Source: Piscicola geometra
Taxonomy: Eukaryota; Annelida; Clitellata; Hirudinida; Piscicolidae
Assembly: GCA_943735955.1 (NCBI GenBank)
Contig: OX030962.1
Coordinates: forward strand, 8,555,962 to 8,619,961
DNA length: 64,000 nucleotides
Direction: 5' to 3'
The notes beneath the pieces were generated by a model. The model searched no databases, was not told where the DNA came from, and was given only the letters and a program-made list of their open reading frames with translations. Position 1 is the stretch's first letter. Each line of letters begins with the position of its first letter. Positions 45,351-57,617 of this stretch are shown here, piece by piece. The position numbers and the translations under genes are program-made.

Positions 45351-48300
45351 ATGGCAGGATTTAATAATATTGGGCTTCTTTTCACGCTGGTCGTACTATG
45401 TACGGTCTCAGCAGAAATCAAAAAGCCAGAAATCATCGGTACCGAGAAGCTGTAAGTGTTGTGTCTCCTTACTTTTCATTCTACGCACTAAATCTGGTTT
45501 TCCTGACTTATCCTTTATTTTAATCTCTTTTTATTAATTTTATATTAATTATGATTTTTCAACTCTTTGGAAGCGATCTCTTACACTTATTACACTTATT
45601 ACAGTCAACAACAAAAATTCACTTCAACAACCTAGTTCCAAAACTTCACAACCCAGTCCCAAAACTTCAAAAACAAATAACTATCACAAAAAAGCTATTT
45701 CCACAACTATAACAACCCATCCTACATCTCCAAAAAACCAGTCACACAATTCCAGCAACCCTTTTTTTCCACTTCTCGATTCAATTGTTCAATTCCCTCC
45801 TCCAACGACAACAGGTCGTACTCCGTTGTTACGAGTGAAATGATCGTCCCAGGATTCGAGTTCATCGTGCATGTGAATCTTTTCGACGTCGTCAACTCCA
45901 CCCTCTACAAGGGAAAACCCGAGAGTGAGTCCGTGAAATGATTTTGAAGGCATTGATGCAAGAAAGATAGCGTAACAGATTAATACAAGATTTAGATGTA
46001 AATTCTGATTTCTTCACAAAGAAACACGTTCTATTTGAAACACATACCTACTTCACCACCACAGCCAAGCCCGTGAAAGATCTTGAGTATGCCGAGTTCC
46101 CATCAATGGACCACTCGATCAACCTCAACATCACCATCGAGGGACTCGTCTCCTACTACCACAACCTCCAACTCACCGTCGGAGCTGAACCAAAGAGTAG
46201 GCGTTTTTCTATAAGAGTTAATATCAAATATATAAAATCTTTTTTTTAATCTAGTTGAAACAACCGCTCTTAAGATTATCTTTAAAAACACAAATATTGA
46301 TATAATAAGTAAATACTCACGACAGAATCCCCCTACAGTCATCATCAACACAAAACCACAACAGACTTCTCTGAAGTTATCAGGTTCGTGGTGCCACACA
46401 GCATGGAGATCAGTGAGTCGGTGCCCAAGAGCAAAGACGACTTCAACACGCCGCCGAGGAGCAGACTGGTCAGCATCAGAGCCACCAACAACTTCCATCT
46501 GCAACACTCTTTCCGTTTGCCCGTCGTTGAAGGAAAGGTTGGTGGGCTGAGTGCCAGATGGATGGTTTGGGTGAATTTGTGGTTGCGCGAGGGTTTAAAT
46601 ACGAAACGATTGTATTGTAATGCGAGAGGGTTGTGAAGCAGGCATTGAGGTGAATCAAGTTTCCAGTTTTAATGAGTAAAGTAAAAAAGAAAAACGAATA
46701 AATAGATTAGAATAGTGGAATGAAAACATAGCAATTAAATAAAATATAAAAGTGAAAACTTCTGCAGGTTCACCCTGTGATCATCACCGACAAAGTGAGC
46801 TACATGAAGGGAGAAACAGGTCAGTGATTTCCACTATTGTTTTATTGGTACCAATAATTAACTTTTAATTAACACTTAAATTGTATTATTAATAATGGAT
46901 TAATTTATAACTATTTCATTGTGTTAATTATACAGTGAGGTTGGCGGTGCTTAGTCACTACTCCGATATGAGACCTTTCAAGGGTCCATTGAACATCACT
47001 CTCACTGTAGGTTCTTGCTGTAAAACCTAGTTTTAGTTGTAGTACACTGTTTTAGAAGTTATGGCATGTTGTTTTTGTTGTTCTGTTGTTGCTATTGTTT
47101 GAGTTATTGCTGAGATTTTTGTGTTGATGTTTTTTCTGCTTAGATATGTATTAATTGCTGTTGCTGTTGTGTTTTATCTTTTTCGATGTTTTGGGCTATA
47201 AAAATGATTTAATTTTTTATTGTTGTTTAATAATAATATATATTAATATTAAACCCATTTATTTTAGAACCCATTGGGAATGGAGGTCGTGGAACTTCGT
47301 TTTGAAAGGTCTCCCAACGGTAGGAACTTTATTATTATTATGCAATACAATACAATACTATGTAGTGACGTAAGCCCGAATGAGTTTCAAGACCACATTA
47401 AATCTTGAGTTAAAAATAAATCTAATATATGATTGGTATTTTAAATCATATACAGGATACTAAAAAATACAATGGCATAACCGAGCTTGATTTTAAATAC
47501 ATACTTTTTGAATAAAAAAAACAATATGATAAGAAATAAATTAGTAACCAGAGTGGCAACAAAAACAACAACAACAACAACCTAAACAGGTATCATCATC
47601 AGAGACATTCTCATGGGAAAAATGTTCGTCAGTGGTCTTTACAACCTCACTTTGAGCGTCAGGGTAAAGCTCTTAATATTATTAATCGTTTTTATATCAA
47701 ATAATTGTAATAATTTGTGAAAATTAATTTTTTAACAATTTAAAAAGTTTATTTTTCACGTTTAATTTGCCAATTTTCAGGGTGAAATCGTGACCAAGAC
47801 TATTCTCTTGACTGAAGAAAGTAATAAACTAGTTACACTTTTTATTCTATTACTCTATATGTTTAATTTAAGTTGTCCAAAGAAAAATAAATACAGAAAC
47901 TTATTTTCCAAGTACGCAGCTAAAACCAACAAATCGCATTCAAACTTACAACGACCACAAAAAACAACAACATCAAACATCAACAACAACATGTTCAACC
48001 ACATCAGCAGCAACCACAACTACAAAAACCTCAACAACAACAACAACAGTCAAGAAGAACTTCGACGTGAAGTTGGCTGTCTCCTCGCACATTGCCGTCA
48101 AGGTGACTGATGAGTCCAAGTCGAACAACATCAAATGGGTTCTCGAAGCCTTGTGAGTGGGGAAGTTGTGGTGGTAATGGTTGTGGCTGTGGTTTGGGTA
48201 AGAAACTTGATTCTAATGGTTGTGCTAAAGATTCAAAAGCCATGAGATTGATTGGATGGGTAGTTTACTTTTGGGTCTAGTATTTCTTTATAAAGTTTTT

Positions 48301-49173
48301 CTTAAGTATCTTTTCAACGAATATAGCTTCTCAGCCGTTCAAAATGAAATAGTCCTTTCTCTTCAAGCTTTCAATCCTTTTCTATTAATTCCTGAAATCT
48401 TACACCCCATCTTTTCATTGCCTTCGTCGCACCCAGCTACCCAAGTGGGACTCCCGTCAAAGGAATGGTGAAGCCAAGAATCATGCTGAGGAACTCCACA
48501 CTGCCCCTCAAGTGGGTCGAATCAGGCCCTATTCCCGTACGTTTTTTTCCAGTTTTATTAATTATTTCACAGATTTTTATTTCCATATTTTATCATATTT
48601 TAAAGTAGATATTACTTTTTAAATATTAAGTTTTTTAAAATAGGGAAATGGTTGAAATTGTATTCTCAAAACACCCACTTTTTCCGCACTTGACAGCTCA
48701 AGAACGGACTCTGCCTCGGTGACTTGCCAATCAGCCTCCTCATGAAGAAACTTAACTACAACGGCAAGCTGGCTCACACAGTGCTGGACGTGCAGTTGGA
48801 GGTGATCGAAGAGAGAGAAGAATGGCACTTGGGAGACCACCCCTCCAGCGGTGTGACAGGCCTCCCAGCCACCGTCACGCCCTCTGGCACTCTCCCAACT
48901 GGAACTGGATCTATGCCAACCGGTACTGGCTCCATGACAACTGGACCCCTGCCAACGGGTACTGGCTCCATGACAACTGGCCCCATGATGACTGGTTCAT
49001 CGGAAACCATTCCACTTTCGACTGGATTCCAGATGCCCTCCGAGAAACTGATTGACTCGAGGAGAATCGTAACCGTCAACACCAGCATCATCTTCACCGA
49101 CGAGCCACTCACCCTCGACTTCACCGACTTCACTCCAAGCGTCTTCAGGAGAGAGCAGAAGTTCATCGGATAC
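45351..49173 (+). other. Macroglobulin gene exons 1-12: signal peptide and N-terminal MG domains
   Basis: Exons: 45351-45451, 45815-45924, 46065-46196, 46365-46537, 46768-46819, 46936-47006, 47268-47319, 47590-47663, 47781-47820, 48050-48152, 48437-48536, 48697-49173. Family marks include SYMKGETVRLAVLSHYSDMR, LYNLTLSV and FYPSGTPVKGMVKPRI, which correspond to the MG1-MG4 strands. Exon 4 could start at 46365 or 46377; both keep phase, and 46365 has the better acceptor. Confidence 0.8.
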
Positions 49174-52100
49174 GTTAGTTACTTTGTCGTTTACATAAAT
49201 AAATACTTGAAAAACTAAATTAATTTCTTACCTAAAACTATAAATAGGATTATTGAAAATATAAAATAACTGAAATATACGTAAAATCAACAGTTTTTAT
49301 TTATACCACCAAAAGATTAACCTCATGGCCTTGGACACGACTGCCCACGCCTACCAATACATGAGTCTGACTAAGGAGTTGAGGGAAAAGCTCGAGAAGG
49401 GAGAGCAATTGAACCACCTCACCGAGATGTTGAAACTTGTCCCCCACGCTCCATTGACCATCGACTACTTGAAATTGAGAGAAGTCGAAATCAAGGTGAA
49501 ACACTTCTCCACCATGCCCAAAACTCTGCCCGTTTCCGCCACAGAAACACCCATCCACGAGGAAACCATCAAGCTTTCTGTCCTGCCATCTGTCGTCAAG
49601 AGCTTCGAATTCATGGGACACCCCAAGTCATCCAGAGTTGAGATTGAAGTGAGTGTTGCAAATTTTTTCGATTTAAAAAAAAACTAAAGTTTAGATAAGT
49701 TGGTATCTGAAGATTAATAGTTCCTAGATTTCAGTTTATTGATCTTTATTCATAAATAATTTTTAAGAAATACATAATCCTATATACCATTAAAAAAGTT
49801 TATACGTAAAAGCGTTTAAGCAATTGTCAAAATACTTTGCCATAATTTTCACAGGCCACCTACAAAGACCCCGACACCGAGAAGATTGTGAGGATCGTCA
49901 AGGATGATGTCATCGTATACGAAAGCAACAGCGGAAAGTTCGAAAGCATCCAGATGAGACTCAACATGGAGAAACCAAGTGTCACAGTAAGTCAACTTTT
50001 TTTATAGGATTCATGCGATTTTATTACAAGTACGAGTAATTCATTCAAACAACTTTATGATTTTTCAATAACAGCATGGAGAAGAACTCAAGACGAAGTT
50101 GACTTGCAGCTTCCCAATCAAGAGCGTTTTCTACGAGATCTACAACGACCAAGTGCTCGTCATGTCTGGCAGCAGAACTTTCGGCAAGCTCGACAAGATG
50201 CAAGAGCTGAACATTCTCCTCAGCGGATCTGAAACCAGACTTCTTTCTCCCGTCTCGAGACTCCTCGTTTGGACACCAACCCCCGAGGATGACATCATCA
50301 CCGAGTCTCTCTTCTTCGTCTTCGAAACCAGACCCTTGATCAGGGTACGTTTGAGTCTGAGTTTAAGTTCACTTGGTAGTAGTTGTAATAAAAGCTTTTT
50401 GCTCACTTGAACTTATTCAACTGAAAATTAAAAATGATTTTATTGACTTTAAGCTGAAATGTTAAATATTTTTAAATGACCTCTACAGACCAGATTGGAA
50501 GTCTCGCAGACTGAGTTGACCATGAACAGAACTGTGACCGCTGTTTTGCACGGTCAACCGAACTCCAACGTGCTGATCTTCGCTTCTCAAGATCCTCTCT
50601 TGATGGCGACTCCCAAGACTGAAGGCCCATACAGCCTCGAAAGGATCCTGAAAACCCTCGTGAGTGCCAACTTGGTAATTTTTGAAGGGAAAAAAACGAA
50701 AAAAGATGATACAAATTGATTTACTACGGTTCTTAAAAAAACATAAATTTTCAAGTACAAATGTTTATAACTTTTTCAACATTTACATAACAGACCAAAG
50801 AAAGAGTGAATCATTTGGCTAAAAAACTGAAGTACACTCTGATGCACACCGGTCATTCCAGAACTCCACTCCTGAACTCTCTGTCTCTGCCGTCTGTCTA
50901 CACCCAAAAGTCCATCAGACCCTTCGAAACTCTACCGGGATCTTCCTGCTTGAACTCGGCTCTTCTCTTCCCCAGCACCCTTCTCCTCAACAGCTACACC
51001 TCCCTTCCTTCCCTCGAACACGACTCATGGAGGATCTTGAAAGTACGTTTCATTAAAATTATTAAAAAACTTCAATTTTGACGTAGAATTTTGTTTAGTT
51101 AAGATCCGAGTTTATCTTTGATTACATTTTTCAACTGTTTTCAGGCTTCAAGGTCAATGATGCTTACTGACGGAACCATTTTCAAATCACGTGAGTAAAT
51201 TACCATTTCGCATGTTCAAATTAAATCCTATAATTCTCAATACGAAGAATCTTCTAATATGAAACATTTCAACAAACGATTTATTTATTTAAAATTTTTA
51301 AAAATCTTTTAGAGCATCTTTACGGCAATCCACAGCTCTGGAGCCTACTCCCAGGATGAAGAGCGTTGACAGGCTGCGTTTAATCAGGAGCAGGAACCTT
51401 CTGAAAGACATGACTGTTGAAGAACAATTGGAAAGCTACCTGAGGAATCTCGACAAATTGCCAATGCAAGACAGCACTGTGCCCACTCTTTCCTACATGA
51501 GACTCGTCACAATCCCGTAAATTTCTTCATAATTTTAACTCAAAATGCTTCGTTTAACCAAACTCGTTGATAATAAAAAAATGTATAATTTATTTTAATG
51601 GGATGAATGCATAAAGATTTGAGTCAAAATCATCAGAAAAGTAAATATTTTAAATTATCAAACCAAATAACTTTTCTTATTCCATCAGAGAGTCTGGTGT
51701 CTTGAGCTACACCATGGAGCTCCCAGCCATTAGGAGAGTCTGTTCCATTCAAGCCATGACCATCCACAGCGAACACGGAATCGACATCCTCGATGAACCA
51801 GTCATGATCTCTGTCAGACCCAGCGTCTTGACCACCGTCATGAACCCAGAAGTTGTCGTCGAAGGTGAAGAATTCGCTCTGGAAGTCAAGCTTTCCAACA
51901 CTGACTCGAAGCCCATCACCGTACGAGATTTTAATTATTTATACTTTTATTTAATTAAATTATTTTTTAGGAACTTATGAAATCCCAAAAAATACTAAAT
52001 GCTCAAACGATTTATATTCATAGCCGTTCATCATGAAATAATGTGCATTTCAGGTCGAGGTCATGATCAGGGAACAGGAAGATTTCAGAGTTGTGTGCAA

Positions 52101-55100
52101 GGGCGAACAGATCACACCCCTGCCCAAGGACCCCAAGAACCACCCTACCCTCAAGTCCAAGAAAGAGTTTAAAAGCGAAACCATCAAGGTATTTCCTAAA
52201 TCAAAAAACTGTTTCAACTTTAACAATCTAATTTGTATAATCAAACTTACCAAATATTAATGCAAAATTTTGAAAAAATCGTTTTAAAATAACCATTAAC
52301 TTTTCTCAGATTGAGGCCGGAGAGACGGTAGAACACAAGTTCTACATCGAGACGCTTGTGAGGTCAGACAGGTTCGAAGAGACTGAAATCAAAGTGCCAG
52401 TTCTTGTCATCCTCGAGAAGATGCCCCATCTCACCACCGCCAGCTTTAGAATCTTGGTAAGCGACTTTTAGCGTTAAAGTTAGGCGAAATCAGTTTCAAA
52501 AGAACAATTTTCACATACTCGACAATTTCACAGCCAATGGGACTGACTGAGACTACGACGAAGGGAAGACTGATCGAGCTGACCAAACAAACAAGAGAAT
52601 ACAGCATACCTTTGGAACTGAAGCCAACCCCTCTTCCCTTGGAAAACACCAGGAAAACCGTTCTGCTTTACAGTGAGTCGAAGATGCTGTTGAACTTGAT
52701 TTAGTTTCTATTGTTGTTGTTACAATGGTTCTTGTCCGTGTTTTTTATTGTCTTCCTGTAACGAGAAACATTTTGTTCTCAACTAGGTTCATATTGTAAA
52801 GATTGTTTTTTTAAAGTCAGTAGAATTCCACTTTTTCCAAAAATCACCAAAAACAATAAGATCATTTATATCACTAAGAATTTTTAAACAATCTTTTTAT
52901 CCGTCGTACAGGAGACGTTTTGGCACCAGCTCTAGAGTCGATGTGCAGCCGTCACTTCAACTTCTCGCTCACCAATGAAATCGATTGGGCCAGGTGTGAA
53001 TTACTTCATCTCTGAATCTCAACTCTGCAATCATTTCCCCGATAGTCACATCTTCATCTATGAAATTCCCTTTCCACCCCATTATTTCCAAAACAACTAA
53101 GCCTACCTAACCTATATTCAATTTATCCTACAATCATTCGAACTTTCCGCTTACTCCAGCTACAAGATCGCCTTGTACGGAGTCAACCACGTGTTGGACA
53201 GCATGAGGAACGACAGCCTAATCGAAGGCAACAAGTGGGAGAGGATTCTCAACAGACTGAACAGGTCGATCGATATGGAAAGCAGCATTGAACTGCAAAT
53301 GTTGAACTTGAGGAGGATCACCTGTCTGAAGAAAGTCGTTGAAAGTTAGTTGATTTTGTTTCCATTTCAAGGGGTTCACTTTATAATTTTTAGTGAAAGT
53401 TAAACATATAAATAATATTGATTAATTTCTGGATTAGTGAGTAGGTTTTATGTCCAAAACGCTCTTTGTGAAATTCAAAGGCACTCAGTCCTACTTCAAA
53501 AGCGACGCCAAAATGACCCGTGAAACGCCAAGATCTATCTGGTAAGCCAATTTAAACTCAAATAATTTAAAATGAGAATTTTTAAATATTGATTTTTACT
53601 CATCATAATTAACAAGTTTAATTAATAAGATTTAACAAAGCCTTTTCAATTTAACATCACACCACGGACCATAAGCAGACCAACCGTTCATTAAACCTTT
53701 TCTTACCAGGATGGGTCTGCAAATCTTGGAAGGCATGTCTGAATGGTGGGAGGTTGCCGACATCAGTATGACCCTGCCAACCACAACTATCGAAATGATC
53801 CTGTCCATGCAAAAGCCGTCCGGTCACTTCGAAGAAGATGTCAAGGCACCAGTAATTCTCGGCGAATTCGCTGTGAGTTCATTCGAATAATTTCAGTAGT
53901 TAAATTTATATCTTCATGATTTTAAATATTTAATATAGAGAATAAGAAATGAAATTAATTCCAATTATAAATTCAAATAGTTAATATAGAGAGTAATAAA
54001 CTAAATTTTTTTTTCCAGCCAAACTCTGCGTCCAAGAACGTTCCTCTGACCGCCCAGGCCATCATCATTCTCACTAAGTGCAAGGAAAACATTCCTGTGA
54101 GTGAAATTCACTTGGAATGTTTAAAAATGATGCTTTAATAAATTATTTAATAATTTAGAAACTTTTATTTAAAAACATCGAACTGGTTCATTTTTCCAGT
54201 TGTCAAAAGAATTGCTCAGCAAGATCAGCATCTGCATTGAAAAAGCCACCAAATACATCGAGAGCCAGGTTTCAACCTACAAATTCATTATAATTATTCA
54301 CAACCCTTTTATTTATTTTCCATAATTTTTAGCATTCAATTTCATTGAAGAATCTTCAATGGGAAAAAGTTTGCTAAACTTTCTTGAACATCACCCACTT
54401 TTTTGCACCTTTGACAGCTCACCGTGCCAGAAGTGATCCAGAACACCTTCACGCTCAACATTGCCACCCACGCTCTGATCCTCGCCAACAGCCCCAAGCT
54501 CTTCATCGCCACTGGACTAAGGGACTCCCGCAGGATTGAAAGAGGTCTCTGAAAGCTAATGGAAAAAAATATTATCATTAAATTATTAAACTAGTTATTT
54601 GTGCTCGAATATATTCATATAAAACATTAATTTAAAAAAATATATTTGTACAATTATTAATTTTTATATATAAATCTTTACACAGAACACGAAACTTTCT
54701 GGCTGTACAAGGAAACAGAAGTCAAGGAGCAGACCACACACTCCAGTCATTCGATTATGGCTACTTCCTACGCTGCCTTGAGCCATCTGCGCAGTGGAGA
54801 CCTGGAAAGCGCCACCCCCATCTGCAACTGGCTTCTCTCCCAGATGGACCGTAGCGGAAGATTCATCGGCTCCAAGGTTAATATGTCAATGATTGATGAC
54901 TTTTTTGTTATTTATCAAAAAAATATTATTATTACATTTATTTCATTTATCAACCAATTTATTCATCTTCTAATCAACAAACCTTTTCAATACCCAGGAC
55001 ACCAGTCTTGCTCTCGAAGTTCTGACCCTCTACATGAAGATGATGAACAGGAAGAACAGAGTCAGTCTCAGCCACACCATCGTCACCATCCCCCACAAGG

Positions 55101-56755
55101 ACAAGACCCTCACCCTCACCTTCCAGTCCACCGAGACAATCCTCGACTTGACCGAGATTATCGTGAGTTTCTTTTTGATTAAGCCTTTATATATAATTCA
55201 CCAATAATATTCGTCGTTGTATTGTAATTCACGAAGCCTTTGACACATTATATTTTCATAAACCGTATGGTTATTTAAAAACACTTATAATCTGAAAGAT
55301 CGTTTATTCAAATATATTTTTCTCATGCAACAATTGTACACTTAGATGAGGGAGCTGAAGGAAATGCCAACCCCTCTGAAGATCATGGTCCAGGGCAGAG
55401 GCCTCGTTGTTTTGCACGTAAGTCTATCTTATTTTTTCTTTTATTCCCTTATCTAACTTTAATTTTTATAAATCAACGTTAATAATTAATAAGATTGATA
55501 AAAAACATAATTGAGAATTATTAAAGCATCATCTTCTTCGCATCTCAAATCCTCAACCACACGAACCACAGGAGATTACTGAGATGAAGACCTTGAGTCC
55601 CAAGGACAAGGAAACCAGCGAGTCTGTCACCCTGAAGGTGACCACCAGCAAGAAGTCCGACCTCTTCGACCTCGTCAACATTTGTGTCACGTTGGTACAT
55701 TTTGTTAATTCATTGCGAGATTTCTTGGAATATTTTTTATATTTCTTGATACAAAAAGTATATTCACGTTTTATTCAATACTTTACATTAAATAACAATT
55801 TTTCTGTTATCATGATACAAAAACATTTATTAATAAAACCTTCACAGACCAACCAAGCCAAGCCCAGGTGAGTTCATTATCGTCACAGTGCCCATCCTCT
55901 CCGGCCACGTGTTCGACTGGAAGACCAACGAAGTCACCCTCAAGAAACACGCCCTCTTCTCTCAAATGAAAACCAACGGAACCGTCCAAATCGTCACTCT
56001 CAACGTAATTTGGGGGAGGTGGGAGGGGCCTCATGGCGGTGATTTGTTATTTGGATTAAATTATTCGGATGTTGAGTGATTTGAATTTGAAAGTAAAGTG
56101 AATATTTAAAGAGTATTTTAGAAAATACAACAACATAAAAACAACTACTTATCACCATTATTACAACTACTACTACAACAGCACTACAACAAATACAAAA
56201 TATTAACAGGTGGAATCCATCAAGGCCACATGCCTTGACCTCCTGCTCGAGATCTCCCAAAGAGTCGGAAACATTCAGCCCAGATTAATCACTGCCTCAA
56301 CTTACGCTGAAATGAGTAAGCAACTTGCATTTTAAATATCAATTTTATCTTCGAATTTTTGTGAAAAAAGTTTACTTAAGCCTTCAATATCATTTAAATA
56401 AAACTTTATTTGCTTATAGTTCATAACATCATGTATAACAGCTTTGTCACTAGCAACATAAACAACACAACCACGAACTCCACCACAGGAATGCCATCCA
56501 TGGTTTCCTACAGCGAATCTCACCACAAGCACGAGGTGGAAAACATTTGCCCAACCTGCACTTGCACCACCATTCCTTTTGAAAGGTGGGGAATAAAGGT
56601 TCATTTTGGATGTTTTTTAAGAAGCTAAGATTGATTACTTTTCGTAATAAGATAAAGTTAAAATATGTGAAAATAAATTGATTTTTCAAAACAAAATTGA
56701 TGATTAAACGATAATTATTTCACAGGTCAAACCCATTCTACCCTAAAGTTCTTTG
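45351..56755 (+). CDS. Alpha-2-macroglobulin/TEP-family protein lacking the thioester motif
   Basis: Thirty-eight exons with matching phases encode 1782 residues, longer than typical A2M (about 1470) or C3 (about 1660). Exon coordinates are in the five domain entries that follow. A signal peptide (MAGFNNIGLLFTLVVLCTVSA) opens the protein. Macroglobulin domains, a bait-like segment, a thioester-domain fold and a C-terminal receptor-binding-like domain follow in family order. Where family members carry GCGEQ, this protein reads SLTNEIDW (residues 1199-1206, 52965-52988), so no Cys-Gln thioester can form. A Thr/Pro/Gly-rich insertion lies at about residues 384-447. Relatives that lost the thioester include complement C5 and insect MCR. 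A secreted or cell-surface role in immunity, protease binding or junction formation is inferred. The sequence is too divergent to choose between A2M, CD109 and complement subfamilies. Confidence 0.88.
48847..49030 (+). other. Thr/Pro/Gly-rich mucin-like insertion in exon 12
   Basis: Tandem PTGTGSM / TTGPL repeats (about 60 residues) sit inside an otherwise ordinary MG-domain exon. They resemble O-glycosylated linkers. The underlying DNA repeats (ACTGGCTCCATGACAACTGG) suggest recent internal duplication. Confidence 0.75.
49316..51516 (+). other. Macroglobulin gene exons 13-19: central MG domains and bait-like segment
   Basis: Exons: 49316-49648, 49855-49986, 50075-50344, 50489-50659, 50794-51042, 51145-51190, 51315-51516. 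Exon 16 (LHGQPNSNVLIFASQDPLLM) matches the MG6 start. Exons 17-19 are variable and basic (PTPRMKSVDRLRLIRSRNLL), where A2M and complement proteins carry bait or anaphylatoxin segments. No anaphylatoxin Cys pattern is seen. The exon 19 start is set by phase, using the AG at 51313-51314. Confidence 0.75.
51689..52672 (+). other. Macroglobulin gene exons 20-23: MG7 and first CUB-like part
   Basis: Exons: 51689-51920, 52054-52188, 52310-52456, 52534-52672. The segment VMISVRPSVLTTVMNPEVVV plus EGEEFALEVKLSN corresponds to the family FVELTMPYSVIRGE.F.L..TV.N region just before the thioester domain. Confidence 0.75.
52912..54876 (+). other. Macroglobulin gene exons 24-31: thioester-domain fold without GCGEQ
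   Basis: Exons: 52912-52993, 53160-53344, 53445-53541, 53710-53872, 54019-54096, 54200-54268, 54418-54544, 54686-54876. The start DVLAPALESM aligns with the family GD.LGPA entry. Later helices fit: TPRSIWMGLQILEGM with the W.TA.V....A block, VPLTAQAIIILTKC with VTLTAY...L, and SIMATSYAALSHLRSGDLES with the next helix. The expected GCGEQ is replaced by SLTNEIDW. Confidence 0.8.
54998..56755 (+). other. Macroglobulin gene exons 32-38: CUB end and receptor-binding-like domain
   Basis: Exons: 54998-55162, 55346-55417, 55572-55690, 55848-56004, 56210-56315, 56420-56585, 56725-56755. Exon 32 opens DTSLALEVLTLYMKMM, the family QDT..AL.AL motif. The last exons form a MG8-like domain and end ENICPTCTCTTIPFERSNP and FYPKVL-stop. 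The Asn/Thr-rich run in exon 37 (NNTTTNSTTGM) has several N-glycosylation sequons. Confidence 0.78.
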
Positions 56756-56800
56756 AAGAAGAGGCGTAGAATCAAGCGGAAATTTCATTGAAAACGGAGG

Positions 56801-56806
56801 AATAAA
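56801..56806 (+). terminator. Poly(A) signal AATAAA of macroglobulin gene
   Basis: AATAAA (in AATAAAATAAAA) 46 bp after the TGA stop at 56753-56755. Confidence 0.8.
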
Positions 56807-57617
56807 ATAAAAGATGCTGAAAAGCTTACGAAAAAATATTAATAATTCAGACTTTAGAATGTTTCAAATCTTATTTAATTTTAACAAGACTCAAATCAAA
56901 ACTAATATTTTATTCGAAATTTCAAGTTGTTCGATTCAATAAAAAAATACTCCTCCCATTCAAAGTTTTTCTTATAAAAAATTAAAATATGACAATTATT
57001 TTATTTAACTTGAAAATCAATTCGTTTCTAAAAACGAAACACTAGAACAACACAATACTTCTAACGATGGTGCGCCGTAACCAAGGAGAAATAAATAACA
57101 AAATGGCAAGAAACGAAGATGTTTCAATGGTATATTCCTAAATAGACTTTTAGTTAAATATATTTTAAGCACCTATGTATATTAGTCAAAAATTTAAGTT
57201 AAATATTTCAAAAGCAACTAAATGTTGATATTAAAAGAACTACTTTGAGTTCTGTAAAGCTCTGCCCTACATGCTTTAAAGTTTAAAACCTACATGCATA
57301 TATGTTCTCAAAGGCATTGATTATTATTATAGAATTAGAAAATAATTAAAGATTATAAATAAAAAAACTTTTTTCAAAATAATTTGTTCAAGTTTTTGTG
57401 CTTATAAATTTTATAATATAATATTTTATAATATAAAAACATTAGAAACATTTTTTCACTTAAAATTTTACAATGCAATTTTCAATATAATGTAACTCTT
57501 TAATTAAAATATACTTTTTACAATTAAACTTCAACTAAAGCAAATACACATTAAAAACAAAATTTTCAATATCATGCCTCATCAGATTATCCATCAACTA
57601 AATGAACTACACCAATC
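56807..57617 (+). other. Intergenic spacer between macroglobulin gene and TTC21B
   Basis: Only about 0.8 kb separates the poly(A) signal from the TTC21B start codon, so the TTC21B promoter must be compact. A GC-richer patch at 57061-57120 includes GGTGCGCCGTAACC, a weak resemblance to an RFX X-box, as found at cilia genes. Confidence 0.3.

Noticed and set aside
46103..46658. Minus-strand open frames opposite macroglobulin exons
   Set aside because: Shadows of plus-strand coding exons with clear splice sites and family similarity.
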